A stretch of DNA of 64,000 nt from Bubalus kerabau (Eukaryota > Chordata > Mammalia > Artiodactyla > Bovidae): assembly GCF_029407905.1 (NCBI RefSeq), contig NC_073630.1, forward strand, positions 49,873,001 through 49,937,000. The letters are read 5' to 3'. Position 1 is the first letter of the stretch. Each line of letters opens with the position of its first letter. Positions 25,801 through 35,480 of this stretch are shown here, piece by piece. The notes under the pieces were generated by a model. It did no database searches. It was not told the DNA's origin and worked only from the letters and a program-made list of their open reading frames with translations. The position numbers and the translations under genes are program-made.

Positions 25801-26375
25801 GAATGAACTCAATGTTACCAGATGACCGGGATTAAGTCCTGACAGTTCTGCAGTTCTTAATTCTACTGAGGTGGTATTATTATCATATACATCACATCTT
25901 TTAGAAAATAATTTTCTAGCAGGTGGGAAAAAGAAAACACTTTGATCATTTTTTTTCTTCTTGCACCTTTATTCCCTTTCATTCCCCCCTTTAAAAATGT
26001 TTTATATTTTGAAAAAAATATATGTGTGCTTCTACAAAATTCAAAGGATCCAAGATAAGCCACCTCTTCAGCTATATCCTCCAATAGTTGAGTTCCTTAC
26101 AGCGAAGCAGTCATTATTAGTTTCTCGTGTATCCTTCCAGAACCCTTTTAGATACATATAGGCAAATAAGTATTATTTACCTATAATTATTTTGCACCTT
26201 GTTTTTTTAAACTTTGTGATCCTTCCATGTAAGTACATAAAAAGCACCCTCTGCTTATTAACAAATGCATACTATTTGATTCTATGAATATATGTATTTT
26301 TTAAATAAATAAGACACTTCTTGATCGACATTTAGATTGTTAAGGTATTCTCTATCATCACTAATGCTACACTAT

Positions 26376-26571
26376 GAAAGTGAAAGTGAAATTCACTCAG
26401 TTGTGTCTGACTGTTTTCGACCCCATGGACAAGTCCATGGAATTCTCCAGGCCAGAATACTGGAATAGGTAGCCTTTCCCTTCTCCAGGGGATCTTCTCA
26501 ACCCAGGGATCGAACCCAGGCCTCCCACATTGCAGGCGGATTCTTTACCAGCTGAGCCACAAGGGAAGACC
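26376..26571 (-). mobile_element. Bov-tA SINE with target-site duplication
   Basis: A full antisense copy between exact copies of AATGCTACACTAT (26363-26375 and 26572-26584). Confidence 0.92.
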
Positions 26572-26698
26572 AATGCTACACTATATGTACAGGTAATTTC
26601 ACAAATGTGAATATATTCATAGGACAGATTTCTAGAAACAGAGTTGTAGGATTAATAGGTAGAGATAAGTTTTATCAAAATGGTTTTCATAAAGATTA

Positions 26699-26918
26699 TG
26701 ATTCCCAGGTGGTGCTAGTGGTAAAGAATCCGCCTGCCAACGCAGGTTAGACATAAGACATGTCTGTTTGATCCCTGGGTGGGAAGATCCTCTGGAGAAG
26801 GGAATGGCAATCCACTCTAGTATTCTTGCCTGGAGAATCCCTTGGACAGAGGAGCCTGATGGGCTATAGTTCATAGGGTCACACAGAGTCGGACATGACT
26901 GAAGTGACTTAGCACGGC
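26699..26918 (+). mobile_element. Bov-tA SINE
   Basis: A full-length sense copy, 115 bp after an antisense one. Confidence 0.88.
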
Positions 26919-26992
26919 ATACCCATTTTCACTCCCCTAGCAACAGATGAGAATGCCTGTTTATATCCTGCCAATAGTGTTTTCTTTCCTGG

Positions 26993-27208
26993 TGGTGGTG
27001 GTGGTTTAGTCACTAAGTTGTGTCTGACTCTTGCAACCCCACGGACTGTAGCCTGCTAGGTTCCTCTATCCATGGGATTCTCCAGGCAAGAATACTGAAG
27101 TGAGTTGCCATTTCCTTCTCCAGGAAATCTTCCTGACCCAGGAATTAAACCCAGGTCTCCTGCATTGCCTGCAGATTCTTTACTGACTGAGCTATGAGGG
27201 AAGCTAAA
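26993..27208 (-). mobile_element. Bov-tA SINE with (GGT)n head
   Basis: An antisense copy preceded by GGTGGTGGTGGTGG, which is the SINE tail microsatellite. Confidence 0.88.
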
Positions 27209-27429
27209 ATGGAGAGTAAAGGAAACACTTCACGGAAGTGTAGGCACAACTACTGGCCTAACTCAAGAGTAAGAATTGTTTTTTGCAAAAAGTTAACACA
27301 GGTGTTTGCTCTATAGGCCTTCCCCAGGCAAGATGGTACTGGGGTATTTGCTACTGGTCTAGCCTCGATATTCTTTTAAAGCCTTGTAGGCTTAGTGAGT
27401 CTTCAGAATAATTTCTAATTTGATCTAGA

Positions 27430-28270
27430 AGTGGAAGACATCCTATTCATTCTACAAATACTTACTGAGCATCTATCCTGCAGCAGGCATTGTTCTGATG
27501 GCTGAGGTATGAACAATAAACAAAATAGACTAAAGTCCCTGCTCACATTAAGATTATAATGGGGGGAGGAGGTAGGCAGATAATAGACACAATACACAGA
27601 TCTGATGTATGGTATGTTAGTTTACAATAGAATCATGGGAAAAATAAAGAGAGAGGGAACAGGGAGTAAGAAGAGTTACTTTTGTGAAGGGTGGTCATGG
27701 AAGGGCTCTCTGAGAAGGTGACATTTAAGCAAAGACCTGAAAGCAGTAAAGGAAGGACTATAAGGCATCTAGGGAAAAGAGCAAAGACAGGAGTTGAGGG
27801 TGTGCCTGGTGCATCCTAGGAACACAAGGAACAATGCTGGTTGGGGCTCAATGAGCAAGGGGAAGAGATGAGGTCGAGGTATGGGGTTTGGGCAGTAGGC
27901 CTCATAGGAAAGTAGGAAAGCCATTGGAGAGTTCTAGAGAGTTACACTGAATTGTCTACTGAGAACAGACTGAGAAAAGGCAAAATGGATGAAGGCAGAA
28001 CTAGTTATTAGACTTCCTGGACAACAGGTGAGAGATGAGATGGGTTAGACTGGGCCGGTTGCCATAGAGGTGTGGATGTGTTTGGACTGTGAGTCTATTC
28101 TGAAGGTGGAGCTAGCAAGATTTTGTTAGGTTGAATGTTGGATGTAAGAAAGAAAGAAAGTGAGAATGACTCCAGGGTTCTTGGCTTAAATGGAAGGATG
28201 GAATATCATTTACTAGGACAGGGAAAGAATACAGGTAAAGCATGTATTAGGGTGAATGGGAGTTGTAATT
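27430..28270 (-). mobile_element. L2 LINE remnant, antisense
   Basis: About 0.8 kb matches the L2 3'UTR and ORF2 end in antisense: ACTGAGCATCTATCCTGC, GAGAAGGTGACATTTAAGCA and AATGACTCCAGGGTTCTTGG. The small plus-strand open frame near 28.14 kb lies inside it and is not a gene. Confidence 0.68.
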
Positions 28271-28948
28271 TGAGTTACCATGGCTACCATGGCTTTCTGT
28301 GGCTAGGGCTCTTAGATGGCAATGGTTCCAGATCAGATGAATAGCCTAGACCAGACCATGACTGTAATGTGTTCTTGGGAAAAAGGCTTGATTCCTTTGA
28401 AGGAATGTGTGCCCATGGGCACTGTTCTCTTGAAGCAAGCCTAATCCAAATTAGCTTTGCACTGAGATACTGCATTTAAGATTCTTAAATTTTCTCTTTC
28501 CCTTTGTGAACTACTTCATCAAAGGAATAGGCAAATGTGCATGCACACACACAACTAATAACCTTGAAAACAATTCAAAAACTTGATTTCTTGTCTATGG
28601 TATAACTAGCAGAATATGAACTCTGTACGAGAGGAGTCACTGTTTTCCCAAATTCAAAAACTCAATTTAATTTTTCATTTGTGGGTCTATGATGTCATTA
28701 AGACATCAGTTCCGAGATAATGCCAGTCTAGACTGGTACAGAACCCACACGAAGACAATCTCAAAAGTGCCTGATTGAAGAATCTAAACAGGAATTCACT
28801 GGACAAATAATCCAAAAGGAAGGAATGCACTTAAAAGAGTTGTGACTAAAGCACCTGGTAAAACGATATCCAAAAATCGAAATGAATATTTCAACAAACA
28901 CATAAAAAGGTGAAGGAAAGCAAAACCAGTAAGTCATATAAATGGAGA

Positions 28949-28970
28949 AAAGAAAAAAAAAAAAAAAAAA
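28949..28970. repeat. Poly(A) tract
   Basis: An A-rich tract of about 20 bases just before an antisense SINE. Confidence 0.8.
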
Positions 28971-29011
28971 GGGACAGAAACTAATACACAGGGATTACTT
29001 CAAAAGGCTAA

Positions 29012-29200
29012 AAAGTTTAGACTCTGCGACCTCATGGACTGCAGCCCTCCAGGCTCCTCTGTCCAAGAGATTCTCCAGGGAAGAACTCTGTAGTGGGTAG
29101 CTATTCCCTTCTCCAGGGGAATTTTCCGACCCAGGGATCCAACGGGGGTCTCCTGCATTGCAGGCTGATTCTTTACCGTCTGAGCCAGCAAGGAAGCCTA
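29012..29200 (-). mobile_element. Bov-tA SINE
   Basis: An antisense copy. It is the last ruminant SINE before the RBPJ CpG island; the next begins at about 37.39 kb. Confidence 0.87.
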
Positions 29201-29769
29201 AAACAGATTAGGGGGAAGAAAATTTTAAAAGGTGTCCTTGAATGGGAGGCGAACTCTATACAAGTGTACAACGTCAGAGCACAGAGAGCAGCACTTTTCC
29301 CTAGCTAACAAGCAAGACCAGCGGGTACCTCAGAAAGAAAACAACCAACTGCTAGTAGAGAGTAGCTAAGGGAATCCAAAAGCAAGTAAAGTGGTGGCCA
29401 GACTGGGTGACTCAGAGGCATGACTCAAACGCGACACTGGGGGTGTCAGCTCCCGGAGGCCGGAGGCGCGGCGTCAAACACATTTTAGGAAAGTACCAGG
29501 AGCTTGGAGGGCGACAGGAAACCTCCCCGGGGAGCGGCCTAGGGCTCCTCCTGCCCTCGAGTCTGACCTCTTACCATCCGCACCAGAAGGAGTTTCTAAT
29601 CTCCAGGTTTCCCCTTCTTTTAGAATCCGCCCCTCCACCACCCCCACTTTCCTTCCACAAAGCGTCACGCGGCGTGTGTGTGCGAGACGTCGGGCCCCTC
29701 CCAGCCGCCCTCCGCCCTGCGCTCCCCGCCACGCGCCCCCCAGCCCCGCCTCCTCGGCGAGCCGCTCCC

Positions 29770-29776
29770 TTCCCAC
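29770..29776 (-). promoter_or_regulatory. CSL/RBPJ core (TTCCCAC on +)
   Basis: This is a third RBPJ core within about 200 bp, on the minus strand. It is followed directly by a CCCCGCCC GC box (29776-29783). GC-rich context makes a chance match more likely than for the 29916 site. Confidence 0.3.
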
Positions 29777-29895
29777 CCCGCCCGCCGCCCGGGCACGCGC
29801 GGCACGAACGGCGCTGGGAGCTGCACTAGACAAACACCTGTCCCGCCTGGGCCCCGCGAGATTTGGGGCAAAAGCATAGACAACAGTGGGCGCGT

Positions 29896-29904
29896 TCTCG
29901 CGAG
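29896..29904. promoter_or_regulatory. TCTCGCGAG element, upstream copy
   Basis: TCTCGCGAGG matches nine of ten bases of the TCTCGCGAGA element found in CpG-island promoters and bound by BANP or ZBTB33 in a methylation-sensitive way. It sits 6 bp before the kappaB/CSL composite. Confidence 0.4.
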
Positions 29905-29909
29905 GTTTA

Positions 29910-29919
29910 GGAAATTTCC
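29910..29919. promoter_or_regulatory. kappaB-like palindrome GGAAATTTCC
   Basis: The ten bases fit GGRRNNYYCC exactly and are palindromic. The right half is shared with the CSL site TTCCCACG, giving a composite like the kappaB/RBPJ overlaps described for the IL6 and NFKB2 promoters. Function here is inferred. Confidence 0.4.
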
Positions 29920-29923
29920 CACG
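29916..29923 (-). promoter_or_regulatory. CSL/RBPJ site TTCCCACG (CGTGGGAA on minus)
   Basis: TTCCCACG is the exact reverse complement of CGTGGGAA, the preferred RBPJ/CSL binding sequence. It lies in the CpG island of RBPJ itself, about 1.1 kb upstream of the first coding exon. It overlaps the symmetric kappaB-like GGAAATTTCC at 29910-29919. Occupancy is an inference. Confidence 0.5.
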
Positions 29924-29958
29924 GCCCGTGTTGTGTCTGAATCGAGTAGTGGAAGGCG

Positions 29959-29965
29959 GTGGGAA
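29959..29965 (+). promoter_or_regulatory. CSL/RBPJ core GTGGGAA
   Basis: This is the seven-base RBPJ core in the forward orientation, 35 bp after the TTCCCACG site and in opposite orientation to it. The spacing and divergent arrangement do not match a classical sequence-paired site. Confidence 0.35.
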
Positions 29966-29995
29966 GGAGGTGTAGCGTGAGACCGGGCTGCCGGC

Positions 29996-30037
29996 ATTGG
30001 ACACATGCGCAGTGCCGCTCGCGCGTGCCGCGCCAAT
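29996..30037. promoter_or_regulatory. RBPJ: Core promoter cluster: inverted CCAAT, NRF1-like site, CCAAT
   Basis: ATTGG at 29996-30000 is an inverted CCAAT box. CATGCGCAGTG at 30004-30014 resembles an NRF1 half-site, and CCAAT lies at 30033-30037. Three ubiquitous-promoter elements in about 40 bp suggest an upstream transcription start cluster nearby. The opposed CCAAT boxes would also fit bidirectional initiation. Confidence 0.5.
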
Positions 30038-30952
30038 CCTGCAGCGCCTTCAGCAGGTTTCGGGCTGTGGATTCCAGTTCTCCGGGTTTTGGGGCTCCCT
30101 GCGGGAGGCAGTGCTGGATCTGGGAATCTCTAGGAATTGAAAGGGCAAAGCGGGGAGGGGGGAAGAAAGGGGTGCTGCAGGTTGGGAAGACGGGTAGGGT
30201 TCGAGTCCTGCACCTTTCTTGTATGCCCAGACGGGCCAAATTTGCTCGGGGGCTTCCCGGTTTAGGTCGCCTGAGATACACTTAGGGCAGCGAGCTGCGT
30301 CCTCCACTGTGCCAGGCCCCTGGGAGGACCTTGTCAGAGTCTGTCCCCATATACCACCCGGGTTCACAGACGTCTTGGGTCTGCGATGAGGTCCTGGGGA
30401 GGTTTACGCGACAGGTAGCTCCCTGCCCAGGCAGAGAACCTCTGAGTTATGTGCTGGCTGGGGCAGTGGTGGCTTTCAATTACAGTACACTTTTCACCCC
30501 TGGAGAAAGCTTCGCAGCGCTTCGGCGTCTGTATGCAAGGTGGACACAGTAGTGGTGACTTTGCCAGAGGCCTTGGCCTGACCTTATTTCACACCCAAGG
30601 AGAAGAAAGCTAAGGCAATAGAGTTCAACCTCAAAAAAGTTTTTCATTTACAGAGCTCTGGTGGCTACCCAGGGGGTCGAATGAACTAAGTTCCTGGTTT
30701 GTTACTCCTCCGAACTCCAGGCATCTTTGTAGCTCCAGTACCTAACGCTGACATTACCATAAAGAAGGCGTCCAATGAACGCGTGAATGAATGAAAAGGG
30801 CTGGGAACTAAAGTGAGCGGGAAGCCACTTGGAAAACACCCATTTGAGGAGGTGTTTCATCTAGGCCTGTGAAACGCGGCAGATTTTCCCAGGACCCCTC
30901 CTCTCTACCCTGGGCTCCGCCTCCTGACCCCTCCATTCCCCGTCCCCCTGTA

Positions 30953-31030
30953 ATCCCCTCCGGTTTTCCTCAGTCTCCACGTACGTCCCTCAGGGCGCGT
31001 CCCAAAACCCGGATAACCGGAGCGCTCCCC
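30953..31030 (+). other. RBPJ: Conserved in-frame extension upstream of the RBPJ ATG (start codon absent)
   Basis: The frame of the MDQMEG exon stays open upstream and reads PSGFPQSPRTSLRARPKT, then RITGALP, directly before the ATG. As I recall the mouse RBPJ precursor, it begins MPSGFPQSPRTSLRARPKT with the same 26-residue extension. Here the codon at the mouse start (30953-30955) is ATC, not ATG. I see no in-frame ATG upstream in the open stretch; its upstream limit is marked only by a GTG at 30869. The extension is therefore probably 5'UTR, with the ATG at 31031 used as in human. Near-cognate AUC initiation cannot be excluded. Confidence 0.6.
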
Positions 31031-31089
31031 ATGGACCAGATGGAGGGTTCGCCTGTGGAGGAGCCGCCTGCGCATGCTCCATCGCTTGG
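31031..31089 (+). CDS. RBPJ: RBPJ alternative first coding exon (MDQMEG form)
   Basis: This is the start of RBPJ, the nuclear DNA-binding protein that represses Notch target genes and activates them with the Notch intracellular domain and Mastermind. The ATG at 31031 opens a frame reading [18 protein letters not shown] followed by Leu and a split Gly codon. It closely matches the N-terminus I know for the long human isoform ([20 protein letters not shown]). The donor GT is at 31090-31091 (TTGG|GTAGGT), so the exon ends in phase 2, as needed to join the common exon that continues KFGERPPP. The common exon lies outside the window. The start is chosen because the further-upstream mouse ATG is ATC here. 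Only the coding part is given; the 5' end of the transcript cannot be read from sequence. The segment is variable and N-terminal to the DNA-binding Rel-like domains. Identification is by recalled protein similarity, not a search. Confidence 0.92.
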
Positions 31090-31224
31090 GTAGGTTTCCA
31101 GGGAAGGCAGCGAGCTGGATCCCCTAAGCTGTTGGCTGCGCGAGGCGTCTGGCTCTTTGCGGCTGCTGCGAGGGGAAAAGGAGCGCGGGGGCTGGGTGGA
31201 ATCGAGGAGTGAGGAAAAAGGGAA

Positions 31225-31234
31225 GGGGCGGGGG
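31225..31234 (+). promoter_or_regulatory. RBPJ: GC box upstream of MAPVVTG exon
   Basis: GGGGCGGGGG is a consensus Sp1/KLF box, about 70 bp before the ATG at 31302. It supports a separate promoter for this first exon. Confidence 0.45.
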
Positions 31235-31262
31235 AGAGGGACCAGGGAAGGCGTCGGGGGAA

Positions 31263-31271
31263 TCTCGCGAG
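31263..31271. promoter_or_regulatory. RBPJ: TCTCGCGAG element, start-proximal copy
   Basis: This is a second TCTCGCGAGG, 31 bp before the MAPVVTG start codon. It lies where a transcription start or short 5'UTR of the second promoter would be expected. Confidence 0.45.
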
Positions 31272-31298
31272 GGTTGGAGTTTTGGCGAGAGTTTGTGG

Positions 31299-31309
31299 AA
31301 GATGGCGCC
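31299..31309 (+). promoter_or_regulatory. RBPJ: YY1-type element over the start codon
   Basis: AAGATGGCGCC resembles the AANATGGCGGC motif that YY1 recognises at start codons of genes with very short 5'UTRs. If used, the transcription start would lie only tens of bases upstream. Confidence 0.4.
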
Positions 31310-31321
31310 TGTTGTGACAGG
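31302..31321 (+). CDS. RBPJ: RBPJ alternative first coding exon (MAPVVTG form)
   Basis: The ATG at 31302 reads Met-Ala-Pro-Val-Val-Thr and two bases of a Gly codon before a strong donor (ACAGG|GTAAGT, GT at 31322-31323). MAPVVTG followed by KFGERPPPKR is the N-terminus of the shorter, widely expressed RBPJ isoform, so this is a second first exon 212 bp downstream of the MDQMEG exon. It ends in the same phase 2. The start has an A at -3 and sits inside an AAGATGGCGCC element typical of YY1 sites at start codons of housekeeping genes. A GC box lies about 70 bp upstream. The rest of the protein (beta-trefoil and Rel-homology domains) is encoded beyond the window. The longer open frame running through this exon in another phase is a GC-rich chance ORF. 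Confidence 0.93.
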
Positions 31322-34300
31322 GTAAGTCTTGGGGAATCCGAGCGCAGGGAACCAGGAAAGTTGCGGGCGTCCAGCAGCCCGCGGCGGGCGGCGGGTTCGA
31401 GGGCCGCGGCACGCTTGGCGTCCGGGAGCCGCGGGGGCGGTGTCGCGTGCGCCGGGCGCGGCGGCGGCGGCGTGTGGTCGTGCGCTGCCCGCTCTGCGCC
31501 GCCGTGGCTCGGGCTCCGGCGCGTGAGGGCGGGCGGCGGCGGCGTCGGCGAGGCCGGCGGGTGCGGGTGTGAGTGCGGCCGGGAGCGCGGGGCCCGCGGG
31601 CGCCGTGCCCGCCGCGCGCCTTCCGCGCCGCCGATCGCCGGCCCTTCCTCCCAGCCCGGCGCAGCTTTGTTCCTCGGGGCCGTCGCCGCCGTCTCGCCGG
31701 GCCAGTGCCCCCAGTCCCGTGCGCTTTGTCTTTACCCGCTGCCCCCCGCTACTCTCTGCCCCCGGCCCTTTGTTTCGCCGCCCTGGGCGCTTTGTCCGAC
31801 CCGTCGCGCCCCGCATCCTTTCTCCTCTCCTCCCCTCAGCTGGCCTTTCTCCCGGACCCCTTTGTTGTCCCCCTCTCTATTCGGTAGCTGAGTGACCTGC
31901 CTCAGCCCAGGCACTAGATTTCTATCTTTCAATTTTGGTTGCTTTCTTTCGAGCGTTTCTCTCTCACCTTTCTGCTTGGTCCGTGATTACCCCCGGAGGC
32001 TTTGTCTCCCCCATCCAGTGGCTTATTTGCTTGGCACCCCCTTCACCTCCCATCATCGGTCGATTTATCCACTACCCACGGTGTTTGTCCGCTGGACTGT
32101 CTCAGCCCCGGGGACTCCATCTGGTGTTTCTACGAGAAGACAGACCCTACGGTTTGTTGTTGTTTTTGTGGGTCTCAAAGCTGCGTGGGGATACTTAGTT
32201 TCATCCTCGGCGCTCCTCCTCTCCGGCACCCTTTTCTCTCGGGATTGCGTGCATACCTCCCCACCATCCCTTTCTCTCGGGATTACAGTGTCTGCAGTTT
32301 TCTTCGCGGTCTCTTTGGGCGCCTGGTTGTTTTGCTTGGAAAAAGTAGCACTGGAAAAAGATCTTGGTCTCTTGATTATTGCCGCCCCCCGCACCCCGCA
32401 CCCCGTACCCCCTCCGCGCCGCTAGGTTTCTGACGGCCTAGGCCAAGGGCGGCTTGTCGTAGCTTTGCGTCTTGGATTAGCTGAGGGTGTTGTAGAGGCG
32501 CAAGGTGTATTTTTCTGTTGATGTGTGAGAATACTTTCAGTTTTCATGTTGGATATTCATTTGGTGTGTGCGTAGCAGTTGAGTGCATTTTGGTGTTGAA
32601 AAACTTGTGAATGCTGGGGTGGAAAATTTCAGCATTTTCAAGATTCTAGGTTTAGAGTTCAGTTATTTTACCAGTAACTCCTACTTTGCGGGGCAAAAGG
32701 GAGGGAATTTTGCTGCTTGGGAATTTGATAACAACTGTTTTACTTTTTCTTAATCTTTAGATAGTTTACAGCTATGTGCTTTTGCCTCTAGATTTATGAC
32801 AGCCCTTCTGCCTCATCTTTGAAGTTGAAATGAGGAAAGCGCTTAAGAGTGCTATTTGGGTTGATGAATACTGCTTCTAGAATCTTGTGGAATGCATTCA
32901 TCAAATGCAGTTAAAAGACATTTAAGTGATAATCTTTAAGGTAAAAGGGCTTCTAGTGTTAAAAGAGCTTTAATTTGTTCAGAGTGCTTACTGTTATGGA
33001 AATATTAAAAGCTTGGAATTTTCTGTGGGAGTTGGGGGAAGGTGGTCTGGTGTACTTAAATGTTGCCTAAATATTCTGGTGCTGAAATAATAGGTATTAG
33101 ATTTTGCAATGTTACTAGACTGAATATACGGTTCGGGACACGGACACCCCCCCTGCCCCGCCCCAACCCACTAGTTGATCATTACTTTAGAAGATATGTT
33201 ATCTATAAAATCATTTGGAGTGTCTTTTCATTTATAAACCAGGAGAAGTGCTACTAGTAGAGGATGTACAAGTGTGAGGAATATTGGTGCTGTGGAAAGC
33301 ATTTTTTTTAAGGCCATGATTAGAATTAGTTAGAATTAGTTTAATTTTAATTAATTTAAAATCACCTTTCATAATTGATACTAGAGGCTTGTGTGAAAAT
33401 TTGCAGTCTGGGTTCCATGAGTGGATAACACCAACAATCATTTCGTCTCCCTTATTTGTTCCTAGTGCGAACTCATTCTTTGGAAGGTAAAATCTTGAGC
33501 ACACACTGTTGTTTCTGACTGTAAGCAAAGTGTAAAGTGTATTAATGGAAGGTATTTTGCTCTGACTTGTGCAGATAAGAATGAGAACACAAACATCATA
33601 AAAGCAACTTTTAAAAGATCAAGTTGTGTTTTTTGTTTTTAAATTGTGTAAGACCTTTATTTTGTGACCAAATAAAACAGCACTTTTATTAAATTATATC
33701 AAACAGCAGCATATTTAGAAACATAGAGCATGAGTTGTGATTGGAAAACTTTCATTCAGATTATTGACTATTAAAGCTTTAAATTTATTGTGCATGCAAA
33801 TTGCAGATGGGTCTGTAGAGTCTATTTTCAGGAAAAAGTATGAGACTCACTCAGAGTATTTTCACAACTATTCTAACATACGGTTTTTAAATAAGTTTAA
33901 AACTTACCTATTGTTCTATACCAGCAGATTTCTATCAGTATCTTAAGTGGCTAAGATAAAAAATAATTTGGGGAGAGGAGGAAGCCACTCTTGACGGCTA
34001 TAATTCATTAAATAATCTTTGCCACTCTTGATGGACAAAGTATTAGGGGGAAATTGGTGTTTGAAAGTTCTTGCAAATCTTAATTGTGGTATTCAGTCAT
34101 TTTAAAAGATGTATTTTAAGAACCTAGGACTTGGCTTTAAAACATTATTTTATATTTTGCTTCCTCCTAATACGAAATCTCATGTTATTTCAACTAGGGG
34201 CAGTATTTTCTCATGGATTGACTAAAAGTTGTTATTTTTGGCATCTGGCTTTGTGATTATTTCCAAGTTACTCTGCTTCCCCTGGGCCAATTTCCTAACT

Positions 34301-34610
34301 ATGTAGTAAAATGGGAATTGTAGTAACTTGCCACATCTGCACAGGACTGCTGTGCCTTAGGATTTGCAGAAAGCATCTTTGGATGAAAGGTGTGGCTAAA
34401 AATCTAGGAATTCTTACTGAAATAAGCTGATGTGAAGTATGTCATATTTTATAGAAAATCACGTAGAAGGTTATGAATTAAGTTCTTGGGAAATCACAGT
34501 GGTGATAGTGGGATGAAAACCCCCTGAATATGTACTATAGTTTGGGTAGTAAAATCGATACTTTTTTTTTTAAAGGGACAGGGATAAGTAAAACAAATTA
34601 CAAGGTAATG

Positions 34611-34627
34611 TGTGTGTGTGTGTTGTG
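34611..34627. repeat. Short (TG)n
   Basis: Seven to eight TG units in the promoter-proximal intron. Confidence 0.7.
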
Positions 34628-35029
34628 TAAGAGACTGAAGATCTCTCAGACTCAGATGTAATAACGCATTTAAAATTGTGGGATGCTTTTCCTCTGTTGA
34701 TTTGTTTTCCGCACATGGTAATTTTTTAAAATGGTAGCACAAAACGTTTTCATTAGACTCTAGGCCAGAATGTTAATAGTAACAACTAATTTTCAGTATA
34801 CCTGATATATTTTTTAACACTTTGTCATTTACTCTCAATATTTTCAACAAGCAGGACCTTAATTTTGGACTTGACCTTTGGCCTAGGAAAGTCTTTTGCA
34901 TTTGGGAGACACTGTAGATATTTATTGAACAAACAAAACCTGTTGCTTCTCTGTTCCTGGTAGATGATGTCATGTCCCCTTAGTTCTGCAAGCCAGGTGT
35001 TCTTTCTAAAACTAACCCTTTACATTGTA

Positions 35030-35215
35030 ATTTTCTCTTCTGAAAAACTCTTGAATCTGTCTCTTTCATCCTCACTGCCACAGTTCATGCTGTCATCGTT
35101 CTCACCTGTATTACTATAGACATTGCAGCTTTCTCTTTCTGCTTGTGGACTCACCCTCTGTCCAACTTCCACATAGTCTTTCTGGAGTGAATCTGATCAC
35201 TTCACTCCTTAGTTT
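35030..35215 (+). mobile_element. L2 LINE remnant
   Basis: GAATCTGATCACTTCACTCC and TTTCAATGGCTCCCCC match L2 ORF2-end sequence in sense. Confidence 0.5.
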
Positions 35216-35249
35216 AAAAACCTTTCAATGGCTCCCCCTAGCAGCTTTT

Positions 35250-35480
35250 GTTAAGAGAGGCAGCAGAGTGCAGAGTTTATGAGTTCACTTTTAGGATTTA
35301 ATCTCAACTGGGTTCCTATTTTGTGTTTGCCACAACCTCAGTAAGATTGACAAGCGATTTCACCTCTCCTTTCCTCCTCCGTGAGTTGCAAGGTAATTAT
35401 TTTTAGCTCAATGGGTTGCTGTGAAAAGTAAATGCAATAAAACATTTTAGGATACTTGGTACAAAGCAGGTGCTGAAAAA
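35250..35480 (+). repeat. MIR SINE
   Basis: A near full-length sense MIR, from AGGCAGCAGAGTGCAGAG through GGTACAAAGCAGGTGCTGAA. Confidence 0.65.

Larger units (their letters stand above)
1..29400. other. 5' flank of RBPJ, no supportable gene
   Basis: No coding exon, RNA gene or promoter could be supported here. The open frames are translated SINEs, L1 or L2 pieces, or short chance frames. RBPJ in other mammals has additional far-upstream noncoding first exons, so this may be intronic for some transcripts. Repeat-free AT-rich stretches with nothing recognised include 0.25-1.13, 1.58-2.62, 2.69-3.22, 3.61-4.07, 4.80-5.16, 5.98-6.58, 6.89-8.98, 10.60-11.10, 11.32-12.06, 13.21-14.31, 14.46-16.27, 20.38-21.31, 21.48-22.34, 23.86-24.60, 25.81-26.36 and 28.28-29.01 kb. 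Confidence 0.75.
29420..32440. promoter_or_regulatory. RBPJ: CpG island: RBPJ promoter region
   Basis: GC content and CpG frequency rise abruptly near 29.42 kb and fall after about 32.44 kb, while both flanks are AT-rich and CpG-poor. The densest CpG stretch is 31.36-31.70 kb, just after the MAPVVTG exon. No TATA box stands out, and the motif set (CCAAT, NRF1-like, GC boxes, TCTCGCGAG, YY1) fits a broad, constitutively open promoter. There is room for more than one start cluster, one near 30.0 kb and one close to 31.2-31.3 kb. Opposite-strand transcription is possible, but I see no convincing gene on the minus strand. Boundaries are by eye. Confidence 0.9.

Noticed and set aside
29474..30367. 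Open frames of 100-176 residues on both strands upstream of RBPJ
   Set aside because: Same GC-rich chance effect; no recognisable domain and several mutually overlapping frames.
31124..31891. Long open frames on both strands (244 residues + and 230 residues -) in the CpG island
   Set aside because: Stop codons are rare by chance in GC-rich DNA. The products are low-complexity Ala/Arg/Pro/Gly, and the + frame crosses the MAPVVTG exon and its donor in another phase.
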